A stretch of 64,000 bases of DNA from Lysobacter sp. GTDB lineage: Bacteria; Pseudomonadota; Gammaproteobacteria; Xanthomonadales; Xanthomonadaceae. Positions 16,580-25,995 of this stretch are shown here, piece after piece. The translations under genes and the position numbers were made by a program. Position 1 is the first letter of the stretch. Each line of letters begins with the position of its first letter. The stretch is from NCBI GenBank assembly GCA_008015835.1, contig SSGH01000008.1:1-64000 (forward strand). The letters are read 5' to 3'. The notes under the pieces were generated by a model that searched no databases, was not told the DNA's origin, and worked only from the letters and a program-made list of their open reading frames with translations.

Positions 16580-17034
16580 CCGCCGACCGCGAGACCGAAG
16601 AATCCACTCTGCAGATCGCCTGCCCGCACTGCGCCACGCTCAATCGCGTGCCGCGCGACCGCCTGGGCGATACGCCCGTCTGCGGGCGCTGCCAGCGCTG
16701 GCTGTTCGTCGGTGCGCCGATCGCGCTGACCGCCGAAACCTTCGCCGCGCACGCCGAGCGCAGCGATCTGCCGCTGTTGATCGATTTCTGGGCCGGTTGG
16801 TGCCAGCCCTGCCTGATGATGGCGCCGCATTTCGAGGCCGCGACCGCGGCGTTGGAGCCCGCGGTGCGCTTGGCGAAGATCGACACCGAAGCCGAGCGCG
16901 CGCTGGCCTCGCGTTTCGCGATCCGCAGCATCCCGACCATGATCTTGCTGCATCGCGGGCGCGAGATCGCGCGTCATTCTGGCGCGATCCAAACGCCGCA
17001 GATCGTGGCCTGGACGCGCCAGCACCTGCGCTGA
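16576..17034 (+). CDS. trxC: Thioredoxin 2-type protein with CQPC active site
   Basis: A 152-residue cytosolic thiol-disulfide reductase of the TrxC type: an N-terminal zinc ribbon (C16-x2-C19 and C36-x2-C39) followed by a thioredoxin fold (LLIDFWAGWC, then RSIPTMILLHRGRE with the cis-proline). The active site reads WCQPC (C76-Q-P-C79) instead of the almost universal WCGPC. The change of the first dipeptide residue should alter redox potential or partner choice. It is the last tightly coupled gene of the sqr-RND operon, overlapping the pump by 4 nt, which fits a role in reducing persulfides or polysulfides. Confidence 0.9.
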   Translation: MTADRETEESTLQIACPHCATLNRVPRDRLGDTPVCGRCQRWLFVGAPIALTAETFAAHAERSDLPLLIDFWAGWCQPCLMMAPHFEAATAALEPAVRLAKIDTEAERALASRFAIRSIPTMILLHRGREIARHSGAIQTPQIVAWTRQHLR

Positions 17035-17077
17035 GATCGGCGCTTTTCTTCCCCCGTTTCGTCATCGAGAGTTCCGA

Positions 17078-17560
17078 ATGAACGCCCCCGCCGCCGCGCA
17101 CGAACAGATCAAGATTCGTCTCACGCAGATCGCCGATTTCAGTTTCAACATCCATTTCGACGACACCGAAGCGCCGGACTTGATCACCGACGAGCCCGCG
17201 CCGCTGGGCAAAGGCGAAGGCCCGAATCCTAGCCGCATGCTGCTGGCCGCGGTCGCGAATTGCCTCTCCGCCAGCCTGTTGTTCGCGCTGCGTAAATTCA
17301 AGAACCAGCCCACCCGCATCGACGCCGAAGTGCGCGGCACGCTCGGCCGCAACGAAGAAGGCCGGCTGCGCGTACATCACGTCGAGGTCGATCTGAATCT
17401 CGGCGACGACGCCGGCGCCTACGAGCACCTCGACCGCATCCTGCAGCAGTTCGAGCGCTTTTGCGTGGTGACCGAGAGCGTGCGCGAGGGCATCGACGTG
17501 TCGGTCGCGGTGCGCGATGCGAGCGGAACCGTCGTGCATCGCAGCGGCGGCGTTGCGTAA
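17078..17560 (+). CDS. OsmC-family thiol peroxidase-like protein
   Basis: A 160-residue OsmC/Ohr superfamily protein. Both family cysteines are present: C62 in LLAAVANCLSASLLFAL, at the start of the long helix, and C129 in FERFCVVTESVREG. They form the peroxide-reducing pair in Ohr/OsmC proteins. It starts 43 nt after trxC with no visible terminator between them, so it is probably the last gene of the sqr operon. A role in detoxifying hydroperoxides or organic persulfides is inferred; the divergence from true Ohr and OsmC means the substrate is open. Confidence 0.87.
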   Translation: MNAPAAAHEQIKIRLTQIADFSFNIHFDDTEAPDLITDEPAPLGKGEGPNPSRMLLAAVANCLSASLLFALRKFKNQPTRIDAEVRGTLGRNEEGRLRVHHVEVDLNLGDDAGAYEHLDRILQQFERFCVVTESVREGIDVSVAVRDASGTVVHRSGGVA

Positions 17561-17652
17561 GCGACTTCCGGGCGAATCCCGCATCGAATACCGAATTCTT
17601 GCCGTAGTTTTTTTTGCGCACACTGCCATCGTGCCCCTGGGAGCATCCGACG

Positions 17653-18270
17653 ATGAAAGCGACTCTTCGTAACGCCGTGGCGACCGCGTTCGCTCTGATG
17701 CTCGCGCTGTGCGCGGTCGGCTGCGCCTCGATGCGCGACGACGCGGCGAAAGCCGAACCGCTCGCCGCCACACCGTCGGGTGTCGCGCTCAATCGCCCCA
17801 AGCCCGGGCTGTACACCGCCGGGCAACCCGCCGCGGGCGATTGGCGCGCGATCGCCGATGCCGGCGTGCGCACCGTGATCAATCTGCGCACCGCATCGGA
17901 AATGGCCGGCCGCGACGAGCGCGCCGAAGTCGCGGCCGCGGGCATGCGCTACATCGAAATTCCGATCGATGGCCCGGGCGGCATCACGCCCGAGAACGCG
18001 AAGCGGCTTCGCGAAGCGCTCGCTGCCGCACGCGGCGATGCGCTGGTGCATTGCGCCAGCGCCAATCGCGCCGGCGGCTTGCTCGCGGTCGCGTTGGCGC
18101 AGCAGGGCGTCGCCGCCGAAGAAGCGTTGGCGATCGGCCGCGCCGGCGGCATGAAATCCACCGAAGCGCGCGCGACGCAGATCATCGGCGAATCCTCGCA
18201 AGCGGTGTGCGCGGTCGAACCGGCGTCGGGCGGCGGCAACGCTACGGCGCGCTGCCCGGCCGCGCCTTAA
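17653..18270 (+). CDS. DUF442-type phosphatase-like lipoprotein
   Basis: A 205-residue predicted lipoprotein: MKATLRNAVATAFALMLALC, then lipobox AVGC. The mature part resembles the DUF442 (beta-lactamase hydrolase-like, dual-specificity phosphatase fold) domain. It shows TAGQPAAGDWRAIADAGVRTVINLR and the catalytic-loop candidate HCASANRAGG. The cysteine-to-arginine spacing is CX4R, one shorter than the CX5R of true phosphatases, as in other DUF442 proteins. In Blh proteins of the BigR regulon this domain is fused to the persulfide dioxygenase domain. Here the dioxygenase is a separate gene (19662-20525) and this domain is exported. The start at 17653 was chosen over an upstream ATG because it gives a clean signal peptide. 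Confidence 0.75.
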   Translation: MKATLRNAVATAFALMLALCAVGCASMRDDAAKAEPLAATPSGVALNRPKPGLYTAGQPAAGDWRAIADAGVRTVINLRTASEMAGRDERAEVAAAGMRYIEIPIDGPGGITPENAKRLREALAAARGDALVHCASANRAGGLLAVALAQQGVAAEEALAIGRAGGMKSTEARATQIIGESSQAVCAVEPASGGGNATARCPAAP

Positions 18271-18379
18271 ACAGAAATTCCGGGCGCGGAACTCGCCCGC
18301 TCGCGGGCGGTCCCGTCTCCCGGTCGCCCGCATCGCGCGCGACGATTCGAGGCGCACCACTTATTTCGGGAGAACGGCG

Positions 18380-19606
18380 ATGACACGATGGCGGATGGGG
18401 GTGGGGGTCGGCATGCTCGGCGCGGTTTGCGCGCTCTCGCTCACGATGGCCGCCAGTCGAGCGGCGGAGATGGAGTCCGACGCCGTTGTCGGCGCGCCGT
18501 CGCCTCTCGCCATCGGCGACCGCATCGACGCCTCGCTGTTTTGCGAAGCGGCCGACGACGACTGGCGCGATTCGATCAAACTGATCGTGCTCGCGCCCGC
18601 GCGCAGCGAGTACGACGGCATGCTCAAGCTCGCGTTCCGCGAATACTTCCGCAACGGCGCCGCGTTTCCGCACGACGCCTTGAAGACGCCGATTAAAGTG
18701 GTGTACGCGACCGGCGTGCGCGCCGAGACCGGCGGCGGCTTCATGGGCGATTTCGCCCACAGCGATTGCACGCCCGCGACCGACCCGCAGGCCTTGACGG
18801 CCATCGCGCATGCGACCGGCGTCACGCTGCCTTTGGCCGACGACAGCGACGCCACCGTGTTGTTGCTCGACCGTGACGGCACGCTGCGCTGGCGCGATAC
18901 GGCGTACCGCGCGCAGGGCGAGCATCTGAAACCGCTGGAAAAAACCGTGAAGGCCTTGCTCGGCGTATCCGACGCCGTCGCCCGGGCGAGCGATGCGACG
19001 CTCGTCGGCGCGAGCCCGCGCGTCGGCGATCTCGCGCCGGATTTCGAGATTCCGCTGCCGCCGCCCGCGGGTTCGCTGCAGGCGCTCCTCGCCGCGGACG
19101 CGCAGCGCCCGGCGAAGACCGTTCCTTTGTCGTCTTTGCGCGGAAAAGTAGTGTTGCTGACGTTCTACCCCGCGGCGTTCAGCGGCACGCTGCCGACGGT
19201 GCAAGGCTCCGTCGCCGACAAAGTCGACGCCGAGCGCAAGGAATTCATGCGCAAGCTGATGAGTTGTTCGATCCAGATCGGTCAGCTCGACAAACTGTCG
19301 CAAGGCGACTTCGCCGAAGACGATATCGTCAAACTCGCGGTCAGCGCGTCCACCCCGCAATTGCTGGATTCCTGGCGGCGCTTACTGGGCACGACGGATA
19401 TGCGTTACGTCAACGATCCCGATTACGCCATCGCGCAACGCTACGGCAGTTACGACGCGGCCGCCGGCTACGACCTGCGCAAAGTGTTCGTGATCGGCCG
19501 CGACGGACGCGTCGCTTACGTCGACGAGGATTACGCCGCTGGCGACGGCGATGCGGTGCAAGCGGCATTGGCGCGCGCGGCGCGGGAGACCTCCGCGGCG
19601 CGTTGA
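18380..19606 (+). CDS. Exported tandem peroxiredoxin/thioredoxin-fold protein lacking the peroxidatic Cys
   Basis: A 408-residue exported protein (signal peptide about residues 1-29). Two thioredoxin-fold halves are suggested. Residues about 60-195 end in TVLLLDRDGTLRWRDTAYR. Residues about 212-405 have the AhpC/TSA pattern VGDLAPDFEIPLP...LSSLRGKVVLLTFYPAAFSGT and KVFVIGRDGRVAYVDEDY. In active peroxiredoxins a cysteine follows the FYPxxFSG block within three to four residues; here it reads SGTLPTVQG with none. C296 (LMSCSIQI) is about 25 residues further on. The protein is therefore either inactive or repurposed. It converges with the persulfide dioxygenase-type gene 55 nt away. Operon links are uncertain. 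Confidence 0.7.
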   Translation: MTRWRMGVGVGMLGAVCALSLTMAASRAAEMESDAVVGAPSPLAIGDRIDASLFCEAADDDWRDSIKLIVLAPARSEYDGMLKLAFREYFRNGAAFPHDALKTPIKVVYATGVRAETGGGFMGDFAHSDCTPATDPQALTAIAHATGVTLPLADDSDATVLLLDRDGTLRWRDTAYRAQGEHLKPLEKTVKALLGVSDAVARASDATLVGASPRVGDLAPDFEIPLPPPAGSLQALLAADAQRPAKTVPLSSLRGKVVLLTFYPAAFSGTLPTVQGSVADKVDAERKEFMRKLMSCSIQIGQLDKLSQGDFAEDDIVKLAVSASTPQLLDSWRRLLGTTDMRYVNDPDYAIAQRYGSYDAAAGYDLRKVFVIGRDGRVAYVDEDYAAGDGDAVQAALARAARETSAAR

Positions 19607-19661
19607 GGCGCCGCCGTTGGCTTGAATCTGTTCGGATCGCGCAACGGCGCGCCGTGCGCTG

Positions 19662-20525
19662 TCAGAACCGGTCGATCGGCAGTTTCAGATACCGCACGCC
19701 ATTGTCGTCCGGCTCGGGCAGATGGCCCGCGCGGATATTGACCTGCACCGAGGGCAGCAACAACGCGGGCATCTCCAGCGTCGCGTCGCGCGCGGTGCGC
19801 ATCGCGACGAACGCGTCTTCGCTCACGCCGTCGCGGACGTGGATATTGCCGGCCTTCTGCGCCGCGATCGTGGTTTCGCAGGCGTAAGAGCGGCCGCCCG
19901 GCGCGTAGTCGTGGCAGACGAAGACCCGGGTGTCGCTCGGCAGCGCGAACAGCCGCTGGATCGAGCGATACAGCCGATGCGCGTCGCCGCCCGGAAAGTC
20001 GCAGCGCGCGGTGCCGCCGTCGGGCATGAAGATCGAATCGCCGACGAACAGCGCATCGCCGATGCGGTACGCCACGCTGTCGTTGGTGTGGCCGGGCACC
20101 GCGATCACCTCCGCCTCGATCGCGCCGATCGCGAAGCGATCGCCGTCCGCGAACAGATGGTCGAACTGCGAGCCGTCGACGGGAAAATGCTCGCCGAGAT
20201 TGAAGATCGGCCGAAAAGTCTCCTGCACGATGCGAATGCCTTCGCCGATGGCGAGCGTCGCGTTCGGGCATTCGCGCTTCAGCCATTGCCCCGCGCTCAA
20301 ATGATCGGCGTGCGCGTGGGTTTCCAGAATCCAACGCACGTCCAAGTCCTCGGCGCGCGCGCGATCGACGACCTGTTGCGCCGACCGCGTACCGGTGCGC
20401 CCCGCTTTCGTATCGAAATCCAGCACGGGATCGACGATCGCCGCGTGTCGCGTGGCCGGATCGGACACCAGATAGGTCCAGGTGCAGCTTTCGCGGTGGA
20501 AAAACGGAACGACGGTGGGGCGCAT
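19662..20525 (-). CDS. Persulfide dioxygenase-type MBL-fold protein (ETHE1/Blh family)
   Basis: A 287-residue metallo-beta-lactamase-fold enzyme predicted to oxidise glutathione persulfide to sulfite using a single iron. The HAHADH motif (H70-H75), H146 in AVPGHTNDS and D163 in FVGDSIF give the three iron ligands of the ETHE1/persulfide dioxygenase family. The block GGTARCDFPGGDAHRLYRSI and H205 (VCHDY) also fit. The start at 20525 follows GGAG; the longer upstream frame has no support. It would take the product of the sulfide:quinone oxidoreductase and rhodanese encoded about 9 kb away. Glyoxalase II is the main alternative, but the sequence pattern favours the Blh/PDO branch. Confidence 0.85.
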   Translation of the reverse strand: MRPTVVPFFHRESCTWTYLVSDPATRHAAIVDPVLDFDTKAGRTGTRSAQQVVDRARAEDLDVRWILETHAHADHLSAGQWLKRECPNATLAIGEGIRIVQETFRPIFNLGEHFPVDGSQFDHLFADGDRFAIGAIEAEVIAVPGHTNDSVAYRIGDALFVGDSIFMPDGGTARCDFPGGDAHRLYRSIQRLFALPSDTRVFVCHDYAPGGRSYACETTIAAQKAGNIHVRDGVSEDAFVAMRTARDATLEMPALLLPSVQVNIRAGHLPEPDDNGVRYLKLPIDRF

Positions 20526-20630
20526 GGCGAATCTCCGCGACGATGCCGGAATTGTAGGGCAGCGCGCCGCGCATCGGCCGCATCGCCCCGATGCGGCATA
20601 ATCCTGCGATCGACCTCGGACGAAGCGGCC

Positions 20631-21131
20631 ATGAAAATCCGTCAGGAAGTCCCCTCCGACGCCGCCGCCATCGAGGCGGTGACCGTCGCCGCATTCGAAA
20701 ACGCCGCGCATACACGGCATACCGAGCAGTTCATCGTTCGAGCGCTGCGTGAATCCGGCGCTCTATCGGTCTCTCTCGTCGCGGAGGACGATAGCGAAGT
20801 CATCGGGCATGTCGCCGTATCGCCCGTGACGATTTCCGATGGTTCGACGGGCTGGTTCGGGCTTGGACCGATCTCCGTTTCGCCGGAACGCCAAGGCGGC
20901 GGCGTGGGCACTCGACTCATGGAGTGCGCGTTGAGCGAACTGCGGGCGCTGGGCGCCGTCGGGTGCGTTGTGCTCGGACGGCCCGCCTACTACTCGCGGT
21001 TCGGCTTCGTGGCGGAGCCGTCGCTGGTGCTGCCGGGCGTGCGTGCGGAGAATTTCCAAGCCGTTTCGTTCGACGGTTCGCTGCCCTCTGGCACGGTCGC
21101 GTACCATCGCGCATTCGCGGCCGAGGTCTGA
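20631..21131 (+). CDS. GNAT-family N-acetyltransferase (YhbS-like)
   Basis: A 166-residue acetyltransferase of unknown substrate. The acetyl-CoA-binding block is clear: LGPISVSPERQGGGVGTRLM. It is followed by GCVVLGRPAYYSRFGFV, a pattern typical of the YhbS subgroup. The ATG at 20631 gives the usual MKIRQEVPSD start. It is divergent from the persulfide dioxygenase-type gene, about 105 nt apart, and about 160 nt before the nucleoside hydrolase gene; no functional link is evident. Confidence 0.88.
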   Translation: MKIRQEVPSDAAAIEAVTVAAFENAAHTRHTEQFIVRALRESGALSVSLVAEDDSEVIGHVAVSPVTISDGSTGWFGLGPISVSPERQGGGVGTRLMECALSELRALGAVGCVVLGRPAYYSRFGFVAEPSLVLPGVRAENFQAVSFDGSLPSGTVAYHRAFAAEV

Positions 21132-21294
21132 GCGCCGGTTCAAAATCCACTGCGGGCGGCGCGGATCTCCATCGCTCGCGATGATTCTGAGCGCGTTGTA
21201 GCGAAGCGTTCGAGGCCATCTCGCATCGTGACGTCGGCAACGCACCGACTTTAGCGCGCCCGCCACCGCGCCGCGGAGCGGCTACACTCCCGCG

Positions 21295-22242
21295 ATGACA
21301 AACAAACGCCCTCTTCTGATCGACACCGACCCCGGCGTGGACGACGCCCTGGCCTTGCTGATGGCTTTCGATGCGCCGCATCACGAGGTGGTCGCGCTCA
21401 CCATCGCCGCCGGCAATGTCGGCTTGACCCACACCGTCGCCAACGCGCTGAAATTGTGCGAAATCGCCGAGGTCGACGTGCCGGTGTTCGCCGGCTGCGA
21501 CGCGCCGCTGCTGCATCCCGCGCCGGACGCGTCTTACGTGCACGGCCGCGACGGCTTCGGCGATATCGGCTATGCGCCCGCCGCGAAGCGCGCAGAAGCC
21601 GAGCACGCCGCGCTGGCGATGATCCGGCTCTCGCACGCGCACGCCGGCCGGCTGGTGGTGTGCATGCTGGGGCCGCTGACCAATCTGGCCGTCGCGCTCA
21701 AGCTGGACCCGACCCTGCCGCAGCGGGTGGGTCGCATGGTGGTGATGGGCGGCGCGGTGACCGGGCAGGGCAACACCACGCCGACCGCCGAGTTCAATAT
21801 CGGCTTCGACCCCGAAGCCGCGCATCTGGTGTTCGACGCCTTCGCCGCGGCCGGCAAGGTCGTCGAGGTCGCGGATTGGGAGGCGGTGATCCGGCACGGG
21901 TTTCTGCACACCGATGTCGAACGCTGGCTGCAGGCCGACCATCCCCGCGCCCGGTTCTACGAGGCGATCTCGCGCAAGACTCGGGAATGGTCGGCCGGTC
22001 TGCGCGGCGAGCGCTGGCATGCCGCGGACGCGCTCGCGATGGCGATGCTGGTCGCGCCCGAAGGCGTGCGCGAACGGGCGGTTCGCCCGCTGCGGGTGGA
22101 GCTGACCGGGGCCGAGACCCGCGGGATGACGGTGGTGGACTGGAACCGCCGCAGCGGCCGGCCGGACAACGCGGACATTCTGATGGCCTACGACCAGGCC
22201 GCCTTCGAGTCCCTGATCCGCCGAGCCCTGCGGGCCGGTTGA
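21295..22242 (+). CDS. Inosine/uridine-preferring nucleoside hydrolase
   Basis: A 315-residue cytosolic hydrolase that splits ribonucleosides into base and ribose for salvage. The calcium-binding motif DTDPGVDDA is at residues 10-18. The family blocks MLGPLTNLAVAL, VVMGGAV and TAEFNIGFDPEAA follow, and the C-terminal ADALAMAMLV supplies the last metal-site Asp. Length is normal. It stands alone, with rpmE2 about 180 nt downstream under its own promoter. Substrate preference cannot be decided from sequence. Confidence 0.94.
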   Translation: MTNKRPLLIDTDPGVDDALALLMAFDAPHHEVVALTIAAGNVGLTHTVANALKLCEIAEVDVPVFAGCDAPLLHPAPDASYVHGRDGFGDIGYAPAAKRAEAEHAALAMIRLSHAHAGRLVVCMLGPLTNLAVALKLDPTLPQRVGRMVVMGGAVTGQGNTTPTAEFNIGFDPEAAHLVFDAFAAAGKVVEVADWEAVIRHGFLHTDVERWLQADHPRARFYEAISRKTREWSAGLRGERWHAADALAMAMLVAPEGVRERAVRPLRVELTGAETRGMTVVDWNRRSGRPDNADILMAYDQAAFESLIRRALRAG

Positions 22243-22363
22243 GCCGGCGTTTCGGCCTCGTGTCCGGCTCGGCATCGAGCCCGGTCGGACCGTCCCGGCG
22301 GTGCGGCCGGCGTCGCGGGCTTCGCCCGGTTTCGGCATCCGGTGGTTCCCGATACGGCATGGC

Positions 22364-22393
22364 TTGAGCCGAACCGGTGAGCGCCGCTATAAT
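22364..22393 (+). promoter_or_regulatory. Sigma-70 promoter of rpmE2
   Basis: TTGAGC (22364-22369), an 18-nt spacer and a perfect TATAAT (22388-22393), 31 nt before the rpmE2 start codon. Confidence 0.75.
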
Positions 22394-22424
22394 GCCCGGC
22401 TTTCCGCTCAACTTTGGTGCCGCC

Positions 22425-22667
22425 ATGAAGGCCGACATCCATCCCGAATATCGCCAGGTCGTCTTCCAAGACGTGACCTCGGACTTCAAGATCCTCACCC
22501 GCTCGACCCTTGGCAGCAAGGAAACGACGAAGTGGGAAGACGGCAACGAATACCCGCTGATCAAGGTGGAAATCTCGTCGTCGTCGCACCCGTTCTACAC
22601 GGGTAAGCACAAGATCGTCGACACCAGCGGTCGCGTCGACAAGTTCCGCAAGCGCTACGGCAAGTAA
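22425..22667 (+). CDS. rpmE2: 50S ribosomal protein L31 type B
   Basis: An 80-residue ribosomal protein of the 50S central protuberance. The sequence [16 protein letters not shown]...[23 protein letters not shown] is the type B (C-minus) L31. The zinc-binding CxxC cysteines of type A are absent, so the protein has no cysteine at all. In some bacteria the type B form replaces the zinc form under zinc limitation. Here there is no visible Zur box, and it may be the only L31. The ATG at 22425 is chosen over an upstream in-frame ATG that lies on the -10 element. Confidence 0.96.
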   Translation: MKADIHPEYRQVVFQDVTSDFKILTRSTLGSKETTKWEDGNEYPLIKVEISSSSHPFYTGKHKIVDTSGRVDKFRKRYGK

Positions 22668-23118
22668 TCGCCGCGTGCGGCGCTGCGGCGTCGCCCACGA
22701 CGACGAAATTCGCGACGACGCTCGATATTTCGGGCGTGTCGCGTCCGCCCAGGCGCCGCGAACCCTTCGACCGCGCAGCGTTTTCCGAAACGGCCGCCTC
22801 CCGGCGGCCGTTGTCGTGTCCGCGCATTTCGTCCGTGAGTTCATCCGCGAGTTCGTCCGCGACGCGGCCCGCGCGGCCGACTCCGTCGCGGCAGACGCTT
22901 AGACGAAAGTCCAGCGCCGGTCGGCGCGCGGGCTTGTGCGATAATCCCGACGCTGTCGCGGGCGACCCGCGGCTGCCGTTTCGGACCATGCCGGGCTCGC
23001 GCTCGGGTCATGATCGAGAACATCCTCGTTCGGCGTCCCGCCCGCTCTCATGCGGCGTTCGGCGCCCTTCGAAGCCCCCTCGTTCTTCAATGTTCCCCAA
23101 AGTTCCCTGGAGTGCATC
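22668..23118. other. Intergenic region rpmE2-gltA
   Basis: About 450 nt without a recognisable gene. A perfect hairpin ACGGCCGCC/GGCGGCCGT (22790-22798 and 22803-22811) may end rpmE2 transcripts, though no T-run follows. TGCGATAAT (22937-22945) resembles an extended -10 promoter element and would give gltA a leader of about 170 nt. Open frames crossing the region look like GC artefacts. Confidence 0.4.
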
Positions 23119-24423
<1,305 letters not shown>

Positions 24424-24446
24424 GGATCGTTCGATCCCACGGCTGC

Positions 24447-24483
24447 GCGAAAACCTCGCTTCGGCGAGGTTTTCGCGTTTTCG
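24447..24483 (+). terminator. gltA terminator
   Basis: A perfect 13-bp stem GCGAAAACCTCGC/GCGAGGTTTTCGC (24447-24459 and 24464-24476) around a TTCG tetraloop, followed by GTTTTC. Its A and T tracts make it potentially bidirectional. Confidence 0.85.
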
Positions 24484-24702
24484 GGGCCTGAGCGAGTGCG
24501 GATCGGCGCGCGCGGATCGCGCCGTCGCCGTCGCCGTCGCCGGCGATCCAGTGTCGATGCGAGCGTCGACTCGACTGTCGATCGAGCCGCGAAGTCGCCG
24601 CGCGATCGAACGCGCGCGTCGCGGCGTCAACCCGAAGCGTGCGGATGCGTTAGCGGAAGCGGTCGCGATATCGCGACCCTTTCTCCGCTTCGATAGGACG
24701 CC

Positions 24703-25926
24703 ATGCGCATGCGATATTCGCCGATCTCGTCAAATTCCGTTCGTTCCTGCGCATCCGCGCGCCGTTCGCGCGCGCGCGCCGTCTTCGCGCCCTTCGCCGC
24801 GCTGCTCGTCTCGGCGTGCGCCTCGATCTACGCGACCGACGCGCTGGCGTGTACGCCCGCGCCGCTGCCGCCCGGCGCGCAGGGCGAAGACCTCTGCTAC
24901 GGCCCCGCGGAGTGGGACGAACCGACCTTGAACGGCCGTCGTTTGCAGCAGGCGTTCGATTTCTATCGCGCGCCGACCAGCGCGCCCGCGCCGTTGGTGA
25001 TCTGGGCGCATCCCAACGGTTCCAGCAAGCGCCTCGTGCCCGACGGCGAGCTCTACAAAGCGTTGGTCTTGCCGGCGCTGGCCGCGGGCTTCTCGTTCGC
25101 GTCGATCGAATTCCGGCATCCGGTGACCAACGAAGCGGAGGCCGATAGCCCGACGAATCCCGGCGTCCCGCATCGCGACATCGCGCGCGCCATTCAGTTC
25201 ATTCGCGCGAACGCCAACGCGCTGGGCATCGATAAGCGCAACGTCTTTTTCGTCGGCGGTTCGCGCGGCACGCTGACGCTGTGGACCGCGCTGCAGGACG
25301 ATATGGCGATTCCCGACAGCGCCGATCCGGTCGCGCGGCAGTCCACGCGGGTGAATGCGGTGTTCGGCGTGAACGCGCAGACCACCTACGACGGCGTGGA
25401 ATTCGCCGATTCGTTCTTGGTGCCCGCGGATCGACCGGTCGCGAAGGCGGCTTGGCGCCTGGAGCATCCGAAGTACGCGCAGTTCGGCAGCGCGATCCTC
25501 AGCGTGAGCGCCGGGCCGCAGCCGGACCCGCCGGTGATGCTGCGCTACGACCAGCCGTTCGTGGGGCGCTTGATCACGTTGGCGGAACTGGACGGGATGA
25601 GCGAGGTGCATTACCCGGATTTCGGGCTCGCGCTGTGCGCGGCCTATCTGCAGGCGTTCGGCGCCTCCTCGCGCTGCAGCGCCGATTCCGATCCCCGCTA
25701 CACCCACGCCGCGGGCGCTTACGCCGGATATATCGCGTTCTTCAAGGCCCATCTTTACCGGCCGCAGACGCTTCCGCTCGCGGCGCAGCGGGTGGCGCAG
25801 CCGCAGACGGTCAAACTCTCGGAGGGCATGCGCTCGCAGAGAGCGTTCTCGCAAGGCGGAAGCCCGCAAGAGCGGGCCATGAACGTTGCTGAGGCCGGGA
25901 ATTCCGCATCCGGCCGCGTGCGCTGA
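24703..25926 (+). CDS. Exported alpha/beta-hydrolase-like protein, function unknown
   Basis: A 407-residue protein with an Arg-rich N-terminus, a hydrophobic stretch and a possible lipobox LVSAC near residue 38, so it is probably exported. The mature part looks like an alpha/beta hydrolase. PLVIWAHPNGSSKR may be the oxyanion region, and NVFFVGGSRGTLTLWTAL carries a GxSxG nucleophile elbow (GGSRG). HPVTNEAEADSP and the C-terminal HAAGAYAGYIAFFKAHLY may supply the acid and His. About 55 C-terminal residues are low-complexity. It stands alone between gltA and dps. No specific family is recognised; an esterase or a carbohydrate or peptide hydrolase are all possible. Confidence 0.6.
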   Translation: MRMRYSPISSNSVRSCASARRSRARAVFAPFAALLVSACASIYATDALACTPAPLPPGAQGEDLCYGPAEWDEPTLNGRRLQQAFDFYRAPTSAPAPLVIWAHPNGSSKRLVPDGELYKALVLPALAAGFSFASIEFRHPVTNEAEADSPTNPGVPHRDIARAIQFIRANANALGIDKRNVFFVGGSRGTLTLWTALQDDMAIPDSADPVARQSTRVNAVFGVNAQTTYDGVEFADSFLVPADRPVAKAAWRLEHPKYAQFGSAILSVSAGPQPDPPVMLRYDQPFVGRLITLAELDGMSEVHYPDFGLALCAAYLQAFGASSRCSADSDPRYTHAAGAYAGYIAFFKAHLYRPQTLPLAAQRVAQPQTVKLSEGMRSQRAFSQGGSPQERAMNVAEAGNSASGRVR

Positions 25927-25951
25927 CTCGCGAAACGCGCGACCGATACGA

Positions 25952-25982
25952 ATCGCCGCGGATCGCATGCGACCGCGGCGAT
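25952..25982. terminator. Hairpin between convergent genes
   Basis: A perfect 10-bp stem ATCGCCGCGG/CCGCGGCGAT (25952-25961 and 25973-25982) lies in the 69-nt gap between the convergent hydrolase and dps genes. No T-run follows on either side, so termination activity is uncertain. Confidence 0.4.
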
Positions 25983-25995
25983 CTCGCGCTGCGAA

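Noticed and set aside
19662-20525. Glyoxalase II as the call for the MBL-fold protein
   Set aside because: The single-iron ligand set and the GGTARCDFPGGDAHRLYRSI block fit persulfide dioxygenases better, and the sulfur-gene context agrees.
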